NCBI RefSeq assembly: GCF_020379485.1
Contig: NW_026014698.1
Location: 59,994 to 123,993, forward strand
Direction of reading: 5' to 3'
From: Brassica napus
Lineage: Eukaryota; Streptophyta; Magnoliopsida; Brassicales; Brassicaceae
Length of the DNA: 64,000 nucleotides
Shown: in pieces, positions 61,384 through 64,000 of the stretch
How positions within the stretch are numbered: the first letter of the stretch is position 1
How the letters are laid out: every line of letters begins with the position of its first letter
Position numbers and translations under genes: made by a program
Notes under the pieces: model-generated
What the model was told of the DNA's origin: nothing
Seen by the model: the letters and a program-made list of their open reading frames with translations, nothing else
The model's database searches: none

Positions 61384-61457
61384 TGGCTTCGTCCAGGTTC
61401 GAACTGGAGACCTTCAGTGTGTTAGACTGACGTGATAACCGACTACACCACGAAACC
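61384..61457 (-). tRNA. tRNA-Val (AAC)
   Basis: On the minus strand the 74 bases begin GGTTTCGTGGTGTAGTCGG, carry anticodon AAC (61421-61423 reversed), B box AGTTCGAACCT and end CGAAGCCA. The acceptor stem GGTTTCG/CGAAGCC pairs with one G-U. It faces the tRNA-Asp gene; only 51 bases separate the two 3' ends. Confidence 0.96.
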
Positions 61458-61894
61458 ATTGCGTTAGAGATTGCCGTGGAAAACAAATTGATAGAAAACG
61501 AAGTTCGATGAATCAGATCTTTTTTTTTTTTGAAAAGATATGACGGTTGAGATGGTCTTGAATGTTGTTCTCGTCATGTTATGTTTGTCTAACTATATGG
61601 AGAAGATGCAAAGATGACAAGAAGAAATCCTTGAAACATTCCACATCCATAGCCAGAAATAAGATAGGACATAGGTCTAACAAGTAGTAGTAGTACCATG
61701 AACTGCTATTTTCTCATGGCTAGCTAGATATGGTACTTTGCTAAAAAAAAAATGTTAACTGAGATTTAAAGCAAGAGTGTCAACACAGTTACAACTTGAA
61801 AACTGAGGGTCCAACAAAAAAAATTCACGCAAATATCTTTACTTTGAACCAAAGTTACAACTTGAAAACTGAGACCGTTATTGTAAGATAATGC
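61458..61894. other. intergenic region between tRNA-Val and PAD1
   Basis: No gene. CAGTTACAACTTGAAAACTGAG and AAGTTACAACTTGAAAACTGAG at about 61788 and 61853 are a direct duplication of about 20 bases in the 3' flank of PAD1. Confidence 0.5.

Positions 61895-64000
<2,106 letters not shown>

Overview
This is a nuclear genome window from a crucifer (Brassicaceae), most likely of the Brassica/Raphanus type. The genes have short phased introns with GT-AG borders. Their products are near-identical to Arabidopsis proteins, and their order runs antiparallel to the Arabidopsis At3g51600 to At3g51260 numbering: LTP5, LTP12, an At3g51580-like membrane protein, FERONIA, DGAT2, a small coiled-coil protein, two DUF241 proteins, IQD20, a PP2C.D phosphatase, an aspartic protease, ROP1, a POLLENLESS3-like TPR protein, RIO2 and proteasome subunit PAD1. 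Locus numbers and names come from memory of Arabidopsis, not from a search. Several genes expected in this interval, such as NLR and strictosidine-synthase-like genes, were not seen. That fits gene loss after the Brassica genome triplication.

Layout. 1-9 kb: remnants of a multi-exon gene (position suggests At3g51610/NPU), then two lipid transfer protein genes. 9.1-16.7 kb: a non-autonomous Helitron abutting a decayed L1-type LINE. 17-27 kb: gene-dense stretch with the At3g51580-like gene, FERONIA, a PIF/Harbinger remnant inside duplicated flanks, DGAT2 and a small coiled-coil gene. 27-31 kb: AT-rich, gene-free, with a 125-bp tandem duplication and an Emigrant-type element. 31-40 kb: two DUF241 genes separated by a 5'-truncated LINE, then IQD20. 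41.7-51 kb: decayed PP2C pseudogene and a small intact gene bracketed by two copies of one 501-bp hAT-like element in opposite orientations, each with its own 8-bp target duplication; then a protease exon relic, a poly-C tract and a Helitron-like segment. 51-64 kb: protease, ROP1, TPR protein, RIO2, two convergent tRNA genes and PAD1, which carries two separate 1-base deletions in this sequence.

The genes do not form an operon or pathway. Several act in growth and reproduction signalling: FERONIA is a receptor kinase that signals through ROP GTPases in Arabidopsis, ROP1 acts in pollen tubes, and LTP12 and POLLENLESS3-like proteins act in anthers. RIO2 and PAD1 are housekeeping genes. No prokaryotic system, CRISPR array or clearly new multigene system was found. 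The most informative structures are the paired hAT-like insertions, the Helitrons, the gene relics, the PAD1 frameshifts and the tryptophan/acid-repeat tail of the At3g51580-like protein. Exon borders were placed by hand from splice sites, reading phase and family conservation; for most spliced genes the exon lengths were summed and close in frame.
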